From assembly GCA_040381075.1 (NCBI GenBank), contig JBEIHX010000018.1, forward strand, positions 15,228 to 79,227: a DNA stretch of 64,000 bases, read 5' to 3'. The notes beneath the pieces were generated by a model. The model searched no databases, had not been told where the DNA came from, and saw only the letters and a list, made by a program, of their open reading frames with translations. This document shows, one piece after another, positions 50,363-58,284 of this stretch (its first letter is position 1; the number at the start of each line of letters is the position of its first letter). A program made the translations under genes and the position numbers. The DNA is from JBEIHX01 sp040381075. GTDB taxonomy: Bacteria > Pseudomonadota > Alphaproteobacteria > Caulobacterales > Aquidulcibacteraceae.

Positions 50363-52357
50363 TCAAAGACCGAGCGCCGCCCGCGCCTGACCGGCGACCT
50401 CAGCCGGCGTGATCGCGAATTTTTCGTACAGCGTCTCATAGGGAGCTGAGGCGCCGAAATCGCACATCCCCACAAACCGTCCGTTGGGGCCGAGCCAACG
50501 CTCCCAGCCCATGCGCACGGCGGCTTCCACTCCGACACGCACCAGCCCCGCCCCCAGCACGTCGGCCTGGTAGCCCGCGGGCTGACGCTCGAACAGTTCC
50601 CAGCACGGCATGGACACCACCCGTGCGCCCACGCCCTGCGCCTCCAGCAGGGACTGGGCTGCGAGCGCGATTTCGACCTCCGATCCGGTCGCCAGCAACG
50701 CCACGCGCTCGGGCGCGGTCGCCGCCCGCAGGACATACGCGCCACGGGCGACGAGGTTCTCCTGCGAATGCGTTGTGCGCGCATTGGCGACTTTCTGGCG
50801 CGTCAGCGCGATCACGCTCGGGCTCGACGCCAGCGAGAGCATGACCTCCCAGGCTTCCAGGGTCTCCACCGCATCGGCTGGCCTGAAGACAAACAGATTG
50901 GGCATGGCGCGCAGCGCGGCGAGATGTTCGATCGGCTGGTGGGTCGGCCCGTCCTCGCCCAGCCCGATCGAGTCATGGGTGAGCACATGAATCACCCGCT
51001 GTTTCATCAGGGCGGCCAGCCGGATCGCGGGGCGCATGTAATCGGCAAACACCAGAAAAGTGCCCGAATAGGGAATGACCCCGCCGTGCAGCGCCAGCCC
51101 GTTCATCGCAGCCGCCATCGCGTGCTCACGCACGCCATAGTGCACGAAACGCCCGGTCCGATCGCCGGGCGAGAACGCGCTCATGCTGCGCGTGCGTGTA
51201 TTGTTGGACCCGGTCAGGTCGGCTGAGCCGCCGACCATGTGGGGAACCAGATCCGCGAGCAGCTCCAGCGCGTCGCCCGAGTGCTGTCGCGTCGCCTGCG
51301 CCTTCGGTGCGGCGATCAGGGCCTGCTTCGCCGACCGCACGGCCTGCCCCAGGCCCTCAGGCAATCGCCCGCTCACCGCCGCCTCGAACGCTGCGCTTGC
51401 CGCTGGATCGACGCCGGCCAGGCGCGCGCGCCAGGCGGCGCGCTGTGCGCCGCCGCGTGCGCCCGCCGTGCGCCACGCCGTCAGGATCTGCGCCGGGATC
51501 TCGAACGGGGCATGTGGCCACGACAGCGCCTGTCGCATGTCCGCCACGGCGGCGCCGGTCACTCCATAGCCATGCGCCTTCGCCGTGCCGGCGACCGCGG
51601 AGGCGCCGTAGCCGATCACGGTGCGGCAGGCGATGAGCGTGGGGCGCGCGGCCGATCTCGCCTCCGAAAGCGCCTGTGCGATCGCAGCCGGATCATGCCC
51701 GTCAATCCGCACGGTCTGCCAGCCGCTGGCTTCAAACCGTTTCAGCTGGTCTGTGGAATCCGCCAGATCGAGGCCGCCGTCGATGGAGATCGCATTGTCG
51801 TCAAACAAAACGATCAGCTTGGACAGCTGCTGATGTCCGGCAAGCGTGATGGCCTCCTGGCTCACGCCCTCCATCAGGTCGCCGTCGGACGCGATGACAT
51901 AGGTGTGGTGATCGACAAGCGCATCGCCGAAACGCGCGTTCAGCATGCGCTCCGCCATCGCCATGCCAACGGCCGTGGCGATGCCCTGCCCGAGCGGCCC
52001 GGTGGTTGTCTCCACCCCTGCGCCATGACCGAATTCAGGGTGACCTGCGGTTTTCGCGCCCCACTGGCGGAACCGCTTCACCTCCTCGATCGAAAAGTCC
52101 GCATAACCAGTGAGATGAAGCGCTGCGTAGAGCAGCATCGACCCGTGCCCGGCAGAGAGCACGAAGCGGTCGCGATCCGGCCAGCTGGGATCGGCTGGAT
52201 CAAACTTCAGGAATTGCGTGAACAGGACGGTCGCGGCGTCGGCCATGCCCATTGGCATGCCCTGATGGCCCGACCTGGCGGCGTCGACGGCGTCGACGGC
52301 GAGGAAGCGGATCGCATTTGCAAGATCTGCATGGGTCACAGCCGTCGACATCGCCAT
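50363..52357 (-). CDS. tkt: Transketolase
   Basis: A 664-residue ThDP enzyme of the pentose phosphate pathway. Motifs: GHQGMPMGMA, GHGSMLLYAALHLTGY, ThDP-binding GDGDLMEGVSQE-type segment (ASDGDLMEGVSQEA), HDSIGLGEDGPTHQPIEHL and TGSEVEIAL. Full length. It is divergent from the DUF4164 and zapA genes, an arrangement typical of alphaproteobacteria. Confidence 0.96.
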   Translation of the reverse strand: MAMSTAVTHADLANAIRFLAVDAVDAARSGHQGMPMGMADAATVLFTQFLKFDPADPSWPDRDRFVLSAGHGSMLLYAALHLTGYADFSIEEVKRFRQWGAKTAGHPEFGHGAGVETTTGPLGQGIATAVGMAMAERMLNARFGDALVDHHTYVIASDGDLMEGVSQEAITLAGHQQLSKLIVLFDDNAISIDGGLDLADSTDQLKRFEASGWQTVRIDGHDPAAIAQALSEARSAARPTLIACRTVIGYGASAVAGTAKAHGYGVTGAAVADMRQALSWPHAPFEIPAQILTAWRTAGARGGAQRAAWRARLAGVDPAASAAFEAAVSGRLPEGLGQAVRSAKQALIAAPKAQATRQHSGDALELLADLVPHMVGGSADLTGSNNTRTRSMSAFSPGDRTGRFVHYGVREHAMAAAMNGLALHGGVIPYSGTFLVFADYMRPAIRLAALMKQRVIHVLTHDSIGLGEDGPTHQPIEHLAALRAMPNLFVFRPADAVETLEAWEVMLSLASSPSVIALTRQKVANARTTHSQENLVARGAYVLRAATAPERVALLATGSEVEIALAAQSLLEAQGVGARVVSMPCWELFERQPAGYQADVLGAGLVRVGVEAAVRMGWERWLGPNGRFVGMCDFGASAPYETLYEKFAITPAEVAGQARAALGL

Positions 52358-52492
52358 CTCCGATCAGGCCCCGATTCGGGGCGCTCTGCGGCTTTCAAAC
52401 CCTTTCGCCCGGCCGGTCAAGAACGCCCAGGCCCGCCCGAGCCGCGCGCTTTGGCAGAATCGCCGCATGCGTGTAGCCTGCAGGGCAACGCC

Positions 52493-53044
52493 ATGACAGA
52501 TCATCCGTCTCCCATGCAGGCCCCCATGCAGGCCCCCGGGCAGGCCCCCGGGCAGGCCCCCGGGCAGGCCCCCGGGCAGCCGGGCATGCCGCATGTGCCC
52601 GCGGCCCCGAGCCAGGGCCCGCTGGCGTCCGCCCTGGCGCCGCCGCCGGAGGCTCCTCCGCCAGGCGCGCCTGCCATCCTGCAGCGGCCCCCTGCCGAGG
52701 CGACCCCTGCCTCGCCTGCGCCTGATCATGTTCCGGCGCCCGGATGGCCGGCCGGCCAGGTCCCCAGCCCAGCCCCTGGCGCGGCGATGGATGACAGCCA
52801 GGCCGCACTCGCAGACGCGCTGGCCCGCCTCGACGCTGCGATGGCCAGGCTTGCAGGTCGCCTCGCCGCCGCCCAGCGCGACGCAAAGGCTGCGGACAAC
52901 CTGCGGATCGAGCAGGAGCGGCTGACTGCGGCCCTTGAGGCCTCGCACCAGCGTGAGCGAGACTTGCAGCGGGCGGCTCAGGAAGCCTCCCAGGCCCTTG
53001 ACCAGGCGATCGCGGAAGTCCGCGCTGTCCTGGGAGAGCCCTGA
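52493..53044 (+). CDS. DUF4164 coiled-coil protein with repeat-encoded Gln-Ala-Pro-Gly leader
   Basis: A 183-residue protein. Residues ~100-183 form a coiled coil (DALARLDAAMARLAGRL ... QERLTAALEASHQRE), the DUF4164 region usually found between tkt and zapA. The first ~100 residues are Pro/Ala-rich and include a tandem Gln-Ala-Pro-Gly tract from a 12-bp array. A shorter version starting at MDDSQAALADAL (about 52786) would equal the normal family length, so the extension may be dispensable or untranslated. A role near division is guessed from the zapA neighbour. Confidence 0.75.
   Translation: MTDHPSPMQAPMQAPGQAPGQAPGQAPGQPGMPHVPAAPSQGPLASALAPPPEAPPPGAPAILQRPPAEATPASPAPDHVPAPGWPAGQVPSPAPGAAMDDSQAALADALARLDAAMARLAGRLAAAQRDAKAADNLRIEQERLTAALEASHQRERDLQRAAQEASQALDQAIAEVRAVLGEP
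52514..52573. repeat. 12-bp coding tandem array, 5 copies
   Basis: Five copies of RTGCAGGCCCCC / GGGCAGGCCCCC. In frame with the DUF4164 coding sequence each unit adds four residues (Met/Gly-Gln-Ala-Pro). Confidence 0.9.
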
Positions 53045-53083
53045 GAGGCGCGTCCGACAGCCTGGACCAGGGCAGGTGACATC

Positions 53084-53527
53084 ATGGGAAAGATCACCAT
53101 CGAGGTGAACGGCAAGCCCTACGCGCTGGGTTGCGCGGATGGCGAGGAGGCGCGCCTTCTCAGTTTCGTGCGTGAATTCGACCGCGAAGTCGCGAGCCTC
53201 GCCAAATCGCTCGGTCAGATTGGCGACGCGCGGTTGTTTCTCATGGCTGGTCTTCTGTATGCAGAGGAACTGTCCGAGGTCCGCGCCCGCCTCAAGGCGA
53301 GTGAGTTCGACCATGCCGCCGCCCTCGCCGCACACAGCGCGGATCGCGACCGCATCACCGTTCTGGAGGCGCGCATCGCGGACCTTGCGCGCGACCTTGA
53401 AACAGCGCGACTCGATGGCGCTGCGGAAGCCGACCGCGCCAGGGCAGCCGAGGAGATGACCCGCGAACGGCTCAAAGCGGCAGCCGCCCGCATTGATGCG
53501 CTTGTCGCGGCTGTGGAGGCGGTCTGA
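53084..53527 (+). CDS. zapA: Cell division protein ZapA
   Basis: A 147-residue ZapA: the N-terminal GKITIEVNGKPYALGCADGEE matches the FtsZ-binding globular domain, followed by a long coiled coil with a second conserved LMAGLLYAEELSEVRARL region. ZapA cross-links FtsZ filaments at midcell. It is 40 bp downstream of the DUF4164 gene. In many alphaproteobacteria the 6S RNA and fau genes follow zapA; here they are 8 kb away. Confidence 0.92.
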   Translation: MGKITIEVNGKPYALGCADGEEARLLSFVREFDREVASLAKSLGQIGDARLFLMAGLLYAEELSEVRARLKASEFDHAAALAAHSADRDRITVLEARIADLARDLETARLDGAAEADRARAAEEMTRERLKAAAARIDALVAAVEAV

Positions 53528-53951
53528 TCGGCCGGATCCCTTCGCGCCGCGGCGTCCGGCCCCGCGCACGCGCCACAAAAACCAGCCAGAAAACCCAGCC
53601 AGAAAACCCAGCCAGAAAACCCAGCCAGAAAACCCAGCCAGCAAACCCAGCTGGCGGATCCAGCTGGTGAATCCAGCTGGCGAATCCAGCTGGTGAATCC
53701 AGCTGGCGAATCCAGCCAGTGACGTCACGTCTGTGACTTCCGGCCCCCGACTCTTGTCCCCCGAATTCCGGCCCCCGAATTCCGGCCCCCGAATTCCGGC
53801 CAGTAACCCCTCCGTCGGTCATGACAGGCCTGTCATCCCAGGCCCCCGCACCTTGCGGAGCCAGCGCGCCGCCCGCCCTGCGCCGACAGGCCGCGCCAGC
53901 GCCTGGCCGCCTCCAAAGCCTGGTCCCCCCGCCGGCGGCGCGCCCGCGTCC
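53528..53951. repeat. Gap with a 13-bp array (53584-53713) and a 14-bp array (53758-53799)
   Basis: Ten 13-bp units run from 53584 to 53713. The first five are AGCCAGAAAACCC (the fifth has GCAAACCC); the last five switch to AGCTGGYGAATCC, alternating C and T at the variable base. A TGACGTCA palindrome follows. Three perfect 14-bp units CCCCCGAATTCCGG stand at 53758-53799. These two arrays occupy most of the convergent zapA/MFS gap; nothing else is recognised. Confidence 0.92.
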
Positions 53952-55619
53952 TCAGGCGATGGGTCGATCCTTGGTCTCTGGCGCCAGCAGGAGCCCGAAC
54001 ACGAATGTCGCTGCGGCGACCGCGACCGGGTACCAGAGGCCGGCGTAGATGTCGCCCGTGGCCGCCACGATTGCGAATGCCGTCGTCGGCAGAAAGCCGC
54101 CAAACCAGCCGTTCCCGATATGGTAGGGCAGGGACATGGACGTGTAGCGGATGCTGGTGGGGAACAGTTCCACGAGAGCCGCGGCGATCGGGCCGTAAAC
54201 CATGGTCACCAGAAGCACCAGCGCCGTCAGGATCGCGACGACTGCAGGTTTGTTGATCGCCTGCGGATCCGCCCGTTCGGGATAGCCGGCTGCGGTCAGG
54301 CCAGCCTTCACCGCCTTCTGGAAGTCTGCGATCGCCGCCGCGCGCGCCGCGCCTGACGTCTGGGCCGGATCGACGCTCACGATCACCTGTTCGCCAATGC
54401 GCACCTCGGCAATCGACCCTGACGGCGCAGCCACGGTGACATAACTGACCCCGGCCTTGGCGAGGAAAGTCTTGGCGATGTCGCACGAGCGGGCGTCAAA
54501 GGTGTTCTTGCCGACTGGATCAAACTGCACCGAACAGTCTGCCGGATCAGCCGCAACCGTCACCGGCGAGGACTGGCTGGCGGCGTAGAGAGCAGGATTG
54601 GCCGCCTGCGTGAGTCCATGGAACAAGGGGAAATAGGCGATCGCCGCCAGCAGACAGCCGCTCAGAATGATCGGCTTGCGTCCGATCCTGTCTGAAAGCC
54701 AGCCGAAAAAGATGAAGAACGGCGTCCCGATCGCCAGCGCGACCGCAACCAGAATATTGGCTGTGGCCCCGTCGACCTTGACCATCTTCTCCAGAAAGAA
54801 AAGCGCGTAGAACTGGCCAGTGTACCAGACGACCGCCTGACCGGCGACAAGACCGAACAACGCGATCAGGACCAGCCTGAGGTTCGCCCACTTTCCGAAG
54901 CTGTCCGCCCACGGCCGCGACGACCCCTTGCCCTCCTCCTTCATTCTGCGAAAGACCGGACTCTCCTCCAACTGCATGCGGATCCACAGCGACACGATCA
55001 ACAACAGGATCGACACGAGGAACGGAATACGCCAGCCCCACGCCTTGAACGCCTCTTCCCCGATCGACATCCGCACGCCGAGGATCACCAGCAGGGACAG
55101 GAACAGTCCCATGGTGGCGGTGGTCTGGATCCAGCTGGTGTAAAGGCCGCGCCGCCCGTCGGGCGCGTGCTCGGCGACGTAGGTCGCCGCCCCGCCATAC
55201 TCACCGCCAAGGGCCAGGCCCTGCAACAGGCGCAGCACGATAAGAATGATGGGCGCGACAATGCCGATCTGCGCGTAGGTCGGCAGAAGGCCGACAATGA
55301 ACGTTGACAGACCCATGATGGCCATCGTCGCCAGGAACGTGTTCTTGCGCCCGATGAGATCGCCGATGCGACCGAAGACAAGGGCTCCGAACGGACGCAC
55401 CGCAAAGCCGGCTGCGAACGCCGCGAGCGCGAAAATATAGGCTGTGGTGTCGTTCACGCCGGAGAAGAATTGCGCGGAGATGATGCCCGCCAGCGAGCCG
55501 TACAGATAGAAATCATACCACTCGAACACGGTTCCGAGCGACGAAGCGCCGATCACGAGCCGTTCGTTTTTCCTCGCCGGGTGGTTGCTGCCGAGCCCCT
55601 CACCGGTGGTGTTCGCCAT
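53952..55619 (-). CDS. MFS transporter, metabolite:H+ symporter (MHS) family
   Basis: A 555-residue 12-TM transporter. The MHS signature RPFGALVFGRIGDLIGRKN is present, as are ALGGEYGGAATYVAEHAP and SDRIGRKPII. A ~115-residue hydrophilic insert lies between TM8 and TM9 (about 355-470, with two Cys), predicted on the periplasmic side; this form occurs in some alphaproteobacterial members. Substrates of related transporters are carboxylates or betaine/proline; not assignable here. It lies downstream of fliE on the same strand, 199 bp apart. Confidence 0.9.
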   Translation of the reverse strand: MANTTGEGLGSNHPARKNERLVIGASSLGTVFEWYDFYLYGSLAGIISAQFFSGVNDTTAYIFALAAFAAGFAVRPFGALVFGRIGDLIGRKNTFLATMAIMGLSTFIVGLLPTYAQIGIVAPIILIVLRLLQGLALGGEYGGAATYVAEHAPDGRRGLYTSWIQTTATMGLFLSLLVILGVRMSIGEEAFKAWGWRIPFLVSILLLIVSLWIRMQLEESPVFRRMKEEGKGSSRPWADSFGKWANLRLVLIALFGLVAGQAVVWYTGQFYALFFLEKMVKVDGATANILVAVALAIGTPFFIFFGWLSDRIGRKPIILSGCLLAAIAYFPLFHGLTQAANPALYAASQSSPVTVAADPADCSVQFDPVGKNTFDARSCDIAKTFLAKAGVSYVTVAAPSGSIAEVRIGEQVIVSVDPAQTSGAARAAAIADFQKAVKAGLTAAGYPERADPQAINKPAVVAILTALVLLVTMVYGPIAAALVELFPTSIRYTSMSLPYHIGNGWFGGFLPTTAFAIVAATGDIYAGLWYPVAVAAATFVFGLLLAPETKDRPIA

Positions 55620-55818
55620 ATCCGCCGCCCCTCGTCAGCCTGCCCAACCGTCCCGACGTCGGGCGCTGCGCCTGCGGGACAGGGCGAGCGCCACGCGCCT
55701 GGCGCGATGCGGTCCGGGACTGTCTTAGTCCTGCTTGGGTTGCGCCGCCAGCCGCATGCAGGCGCCGGCTGCCGGCGCCGCCGCGCGCTCGACGGACCGC
55801 CTGCCGCTCCGCCCGGCG

Positions 55819-56118
55819 TCAGATCGGCATGCGCATGATTTCCTGATAGGCCTGGATCGCACTGTCGCGCACCGAGACCATCGTCTCGAGGGCGACTTCA
55901 GCCGCTGCAATTGCGGTCACCACGTCCACAAGCTCCGCCTTGCCGACAGCCGCCTGGGTCATCGCAGCGTCAGCCTGGCGTCCGGTCTGGATGGTTTGGC
56001 TGATCGCATTCTGCAGCACCTCGGAGAAGCCGGTTCCAGCGGCCGCATCCCCGCGCCCGCCCGGCGACTGCAGCGCCTGGGCATAGGCCCGGGCGGCGGA
56101 AAGAGCATCGGCCGACAT
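55819..56118 (-). CDS. fliE: Flagellar hook-basal body complex protein FliE
   Basis: A 99-residue rod-MS ring junction protein. The C-terminal half, AVGKAELVDVVTAIAAAEVALETMVSVRDSAIQAYQEIMRMPI, matches FliE, including the final IMRMPI. Third gene of the flgB-flgC-fliE operon, 41 bp after flgC. Confidence 0.93.
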   Translation of the reverse strand: MSADALSAARAYAQALQSPGGRGDAAAGTGFSEVLQNAISQTIQTGRQADAAMTQAAVGKAELVDVVTAIAAAEVALETMVSVRDSAIQAYQEIMRMPI

Positions 56119-56159
56119 CGTGCGATCTCCTCACTCATACTGATGGCGCAGCACTGCGC

Positions 56160-56573
56160 CTAGCGGCGCAGCAACTCAATTGTGCGCCCGAGCATGGCGC
56201 GATTGGATTCAACCACGTTGAGATTGGCTTCATACGCGCGCTGGGCTTCGCGCATGTCCATCATTTCAACCAGGCTGTCGACGTTCGGCATGCGCACATT
56301 CCCGTTGGCGTCCGCTGCGGGATGGCCTGGCATGTAGCGCACCCGGAAGTCCGACTGGTCCGGCCTGGCCCCGGTCATGCGCACCGTCTTGGCGCCGATC
56401 TCGCGGTCAAGCACCGCCTGAAACTGCGGAACCTGCCGGCGGTAAGGATCGCCGCCCGGCGTGCGCGCAGTGGATTCCGCATTCGCCACATTCTCCGCAA
56501 TCACCCGCATGCGCGCGGTCTGGGCGCGAAGGCCTGAGGCGGCGATCTGAAAGACGGCGTCGGATGGGGACAT
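56160..56573 (-). CDS. flgC: Flagellar basal-body rod protein FlgC
   Basis: A 137-residue proximal rod protein. It has the N-terminal IAASGLRAQTARMRVIAENVANAEST and the C-terminal NVDSLVEMMDMREAQRAYEANLNVVE motifs of rod/hook family proteins. Second gene in the operon, 10 bp after flgB. Confidence 0.95.
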   Translation of the reverse strand: MSPSDAVFQIAASGLRAQTARMRVIAENVANAESTARTPGGDPYRRQVPQFQAVLDREIGAKTVRMTGARPDQSDFRVRYMPGHPAADANGNVRMPNVDSLVEMMDMREAQRAYEANLNVVESNRAMLGRTIELLRR

Positions 56574-56583
56574 TGTTCAGCTC

Positions 56584-57009
56584 CTAGCGCCCGGGCGCAC
56601 GCGCGGCCATGCGCAGCAAAGACAAAGCCTTCTGGTAGAGACCCGCAGCCGCTTCATAATCCATCCGCGTCTGGCTCACCTTCATCATCTCTTCCTCCAC
56701 AATGACGCCATTGCCGTCCATTGTGGTCTCCGCCCCAGCCCGCTCACGCGGGGTGAACTGCATGGCGGCGCCCGCGCCGCCGAGCCCCGCCTGGGCCTGG
56801 GCGATGCGCAGCGCGCCGGGAAGCGGCGCCGCCGTCGACGCGAGCTGGCCCTGCAGGGCCGCCTCAAACCCCTTCGTATCGAGGTCGCGCGGAATGAAAC
56901 CCGGGGTCGACACATTGGCCACGTTTTCCGCCAGCACGCCGGCGCGCGCATTCAGAAACGCCATGCGCTGCTTCAGCGCCTGAAACACGGGGATCTGGGT
57001 CGGGTCCAC
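56584..57009 (-). CDS. flgB: Flagellar basal-body rod protein FlgB
   Basis: A ~141-residue proximal rod protein. Typical features are IPVFQALKQRMAFLNARAGVLAENVANVSTPGF and VSQTRMDYEAAAGLYQKALSLLR. The start is uncertain: GTG 57009 (VDPTQIP) has AGGA at about 10 bp, GTG 57018 has AGGA too close, and ATG 57084 would place the CtrA boxes inside the gene. I prefer 57009. First gene of flgB-flgC-fliE. Confidence 0.88.
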   Translation of the reverse strand: MDPTQIPVFQALKQRMAFLNARAGVLAENVANVSTPGFIPRDLDTKGFEAALQGQLASTAAPLPGALRIAQAQAGLGGAGAAMQFTPRERAGAETTMDGNGVIVEEEMMKVSQTRMDYEAAAGLYQKALSLLRMAARAPGR

Positions 57010-57062
57010 AGCAGACACATCCTGATGGCGATCGCAGACGCGCGCACTGTCGCGCCGTGCGG

Positions 57063-57106
57063 TTAATCGAGGCTTACCCGCCAACGCGCCCTTAACAGCG
57101 CGTTAA
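57063..57106. promoter_or_regulatory. Two CtrA-type boxes between divergent flgB and fliO
   Basis: TTAA-CAGCGCG-TTAA (57092-57106) is a perfect CtrA box; TTAA-TCGAGGC-TTAC (57063-57077) has one mismatch. They lie 29 bp apart in the 140-bp divergent flagellar promoter region, so the boxes can serve both operons. In Caulobacter, CtrA activates class II flagellar promoters including fli genes. Confidence 0.85.
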
Positions 57107-57149
57107 CCAACACACCGCAGGCAGGGAGCACTCCAGAACGGGGCGGCGC

Positions 57150-57449
57150 ATGGACGGACTGTCACTTCTTCGCGCGATTGCGGCCCTGGCGGCGACGCTG
57201 GGCCTCATCTTCGTCGCCGCTGCTCTGCTGCGCCGCTCCAACATCTCCTTCGCCGCCAGGCCGCTTCCCGGGCGCACCATCACGGTGCAGGAAAGCTTCC
57301 ACCTCGATCCGCGCCGACGCCTGATCGTCGTGCGCTGGTCTGGAGAGGATCATCTGGTGCTGCTCGGCGCCTCCGGCGAGACGGTGGTGGGACGGCGCCC
57401 CGCGCCGTCAGACAGCGCGAACGCCCCCGCAACCGGGAGTGCGTCGTGA
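57150..57449 (+). CDS. fliO: Flagellar biosynthetic protein FliO
   Basis: A 99-residue type III export chaperone for FliP assembly. One N-terminal TM helix (AIAALAATLGLIFVAAALL) and a small soluble domain with SFHLDPRRRLIVVRWSGEDHLVLLGA, as expected for FliO. The stop overlaps the fliP start by four bases. Confidence 0.9.
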   Translation: MDGLSLLRAIAALAATLGLIFVAAALLRRSNISFAARPLPGRTITVQESFHLDPRRRLIVVRWSGEDHLVLLGASGETVVGRRPAPSDSANAPATGSAS

Positions 57450-58267
57450 GCCCGCCCGCCCGCGTTCGCCCGGCCCGCAGGACCGGCGCGCCCGGACGTC
57501 GCGTCTCCCCCTGGCGGCGCGACGCGGCGATCATCCTCGCCTTTTCGGGCGCGCTTGCGGCTTTCATGGCCAGCGACGCCGCAGCCCAGACCATTTCCCT
57601 CAACCTCGGAACCGGCGAGGGCGTCACGGCGCGGGCAGTGCAGCTGATCGCAGCCTTGACCGTGCTGTCGCTCGCGCCGTCCATCCTGATCATGACCACG
57701 GCGTTTGTGCGCATCGTGGTCGTTCTGTCGCTGCTGCGCTCGGCGATCGGACTGCAGCAGGCGCCGCCGAACGCGGTGCTGATTTCCCTTGCGATGTTTC
57801 TGACCTTCTTCGTGATGCAGCCGACATTTGAGGAAAGTTACCAGGCTGGCGTCAGGCCGCTGATGCAGAATGAAATGACGGTCGAAGAGGCGTTCCCGCG
57901 CGCGACTGAGCCGCTCAAGGTGTTCATGCTGGGCCAGACGCGCGAGCAGGACCTCGAACTCTTTGTGCGCCTGTCGAAGATCGAGACGCCGGACACGGCG
58001 CAGGATCTGCCGTTTCGCGTCGTCGCCCCGGCCTTTATGATCTCAGAGCTCAAGCGCGCGTTTGAGATCGGCTTCATGCTCTTTGTGCCGTTTCTGGTGA
58101 TTGACCTCGTGGTCGCCGCACTGCTCATGTCGATGGGCATGATGATGGTGCCGCCTGTGATGATCAGCCTGCCGTTCAAGCTGATCTTTTTCGCGCTGGT
58201 CGACGGCTGGCGCCTGGTCGCGGGCTCGCTCGTCGAAAGCTTCGCCACCGGCCCCCCGGCAGGCTAG
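57446..58267 (+). CDS. fliP: Flagellar biosynthetic protein FliP
   Basis: A 273-residue core component of the flagellar export gate. It has a cleavable signal peptide (ending ASDAAAQ), then the conserved LSLAPSILIMTTAFVRIVVVLSLLRSAIG, FLTFFVMQPTF, and the C-terminal MLFVPFLVIDLVVAALLMSMGMMMVPP. GTG start coupled to fliO. The TAG stop at 58265-58267 lies inside a 16-bp duplication, and an IS630 element begins 16 bp beyond. Confidence 0.95.
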   Translation: MSPPARVRPARRTGAPGRRVSPWRRDAAIILAFSGALAAFMASDAAAQTISLNLGTGEGVTARAVQLIAALTVLSLAPSILIMTTAFVRIVVVLSLLRSAIGLQQAPPNAVLISLAMFLTFFVMQPTFEESYQAGVRPLMQNEMTVEEAFPRATEPLKVFMLGQTREQDLELFVRLSKIETPDTAQDLPFRVVAPAFMISELKRAFEIGFMLFVPFLVIDLVVAALLMSMGMMMVPPVMISLPFKLIFFALVDGWRLVAGSLVESFATGPPAG

Positions 58268-58284
58268 GCCCCCGGCAGGCTAGG
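58253..58284. repeat. 16-bp duplication including the fliP stop codon
   Basis: CCCCCGGCAGGCTAGG occurs at 58253 and 58269. The fliP stop TAG lies in the first copy; the TA target of the IS630 insertion (58281-58282) lies in the second. Confidence 0.85.

Noticed and set aside
51239..52492. Upstream extension of the DUF4164 gene
   Set aside because: Antisense to transketolase; a proper start with AGGG upstream lies at 52493.
57010..57084. flgB start at the ATG 57084
   Set aside because: It would put part of the CtrA box region inside the coding sequence and add a non-homologous N-terminus.
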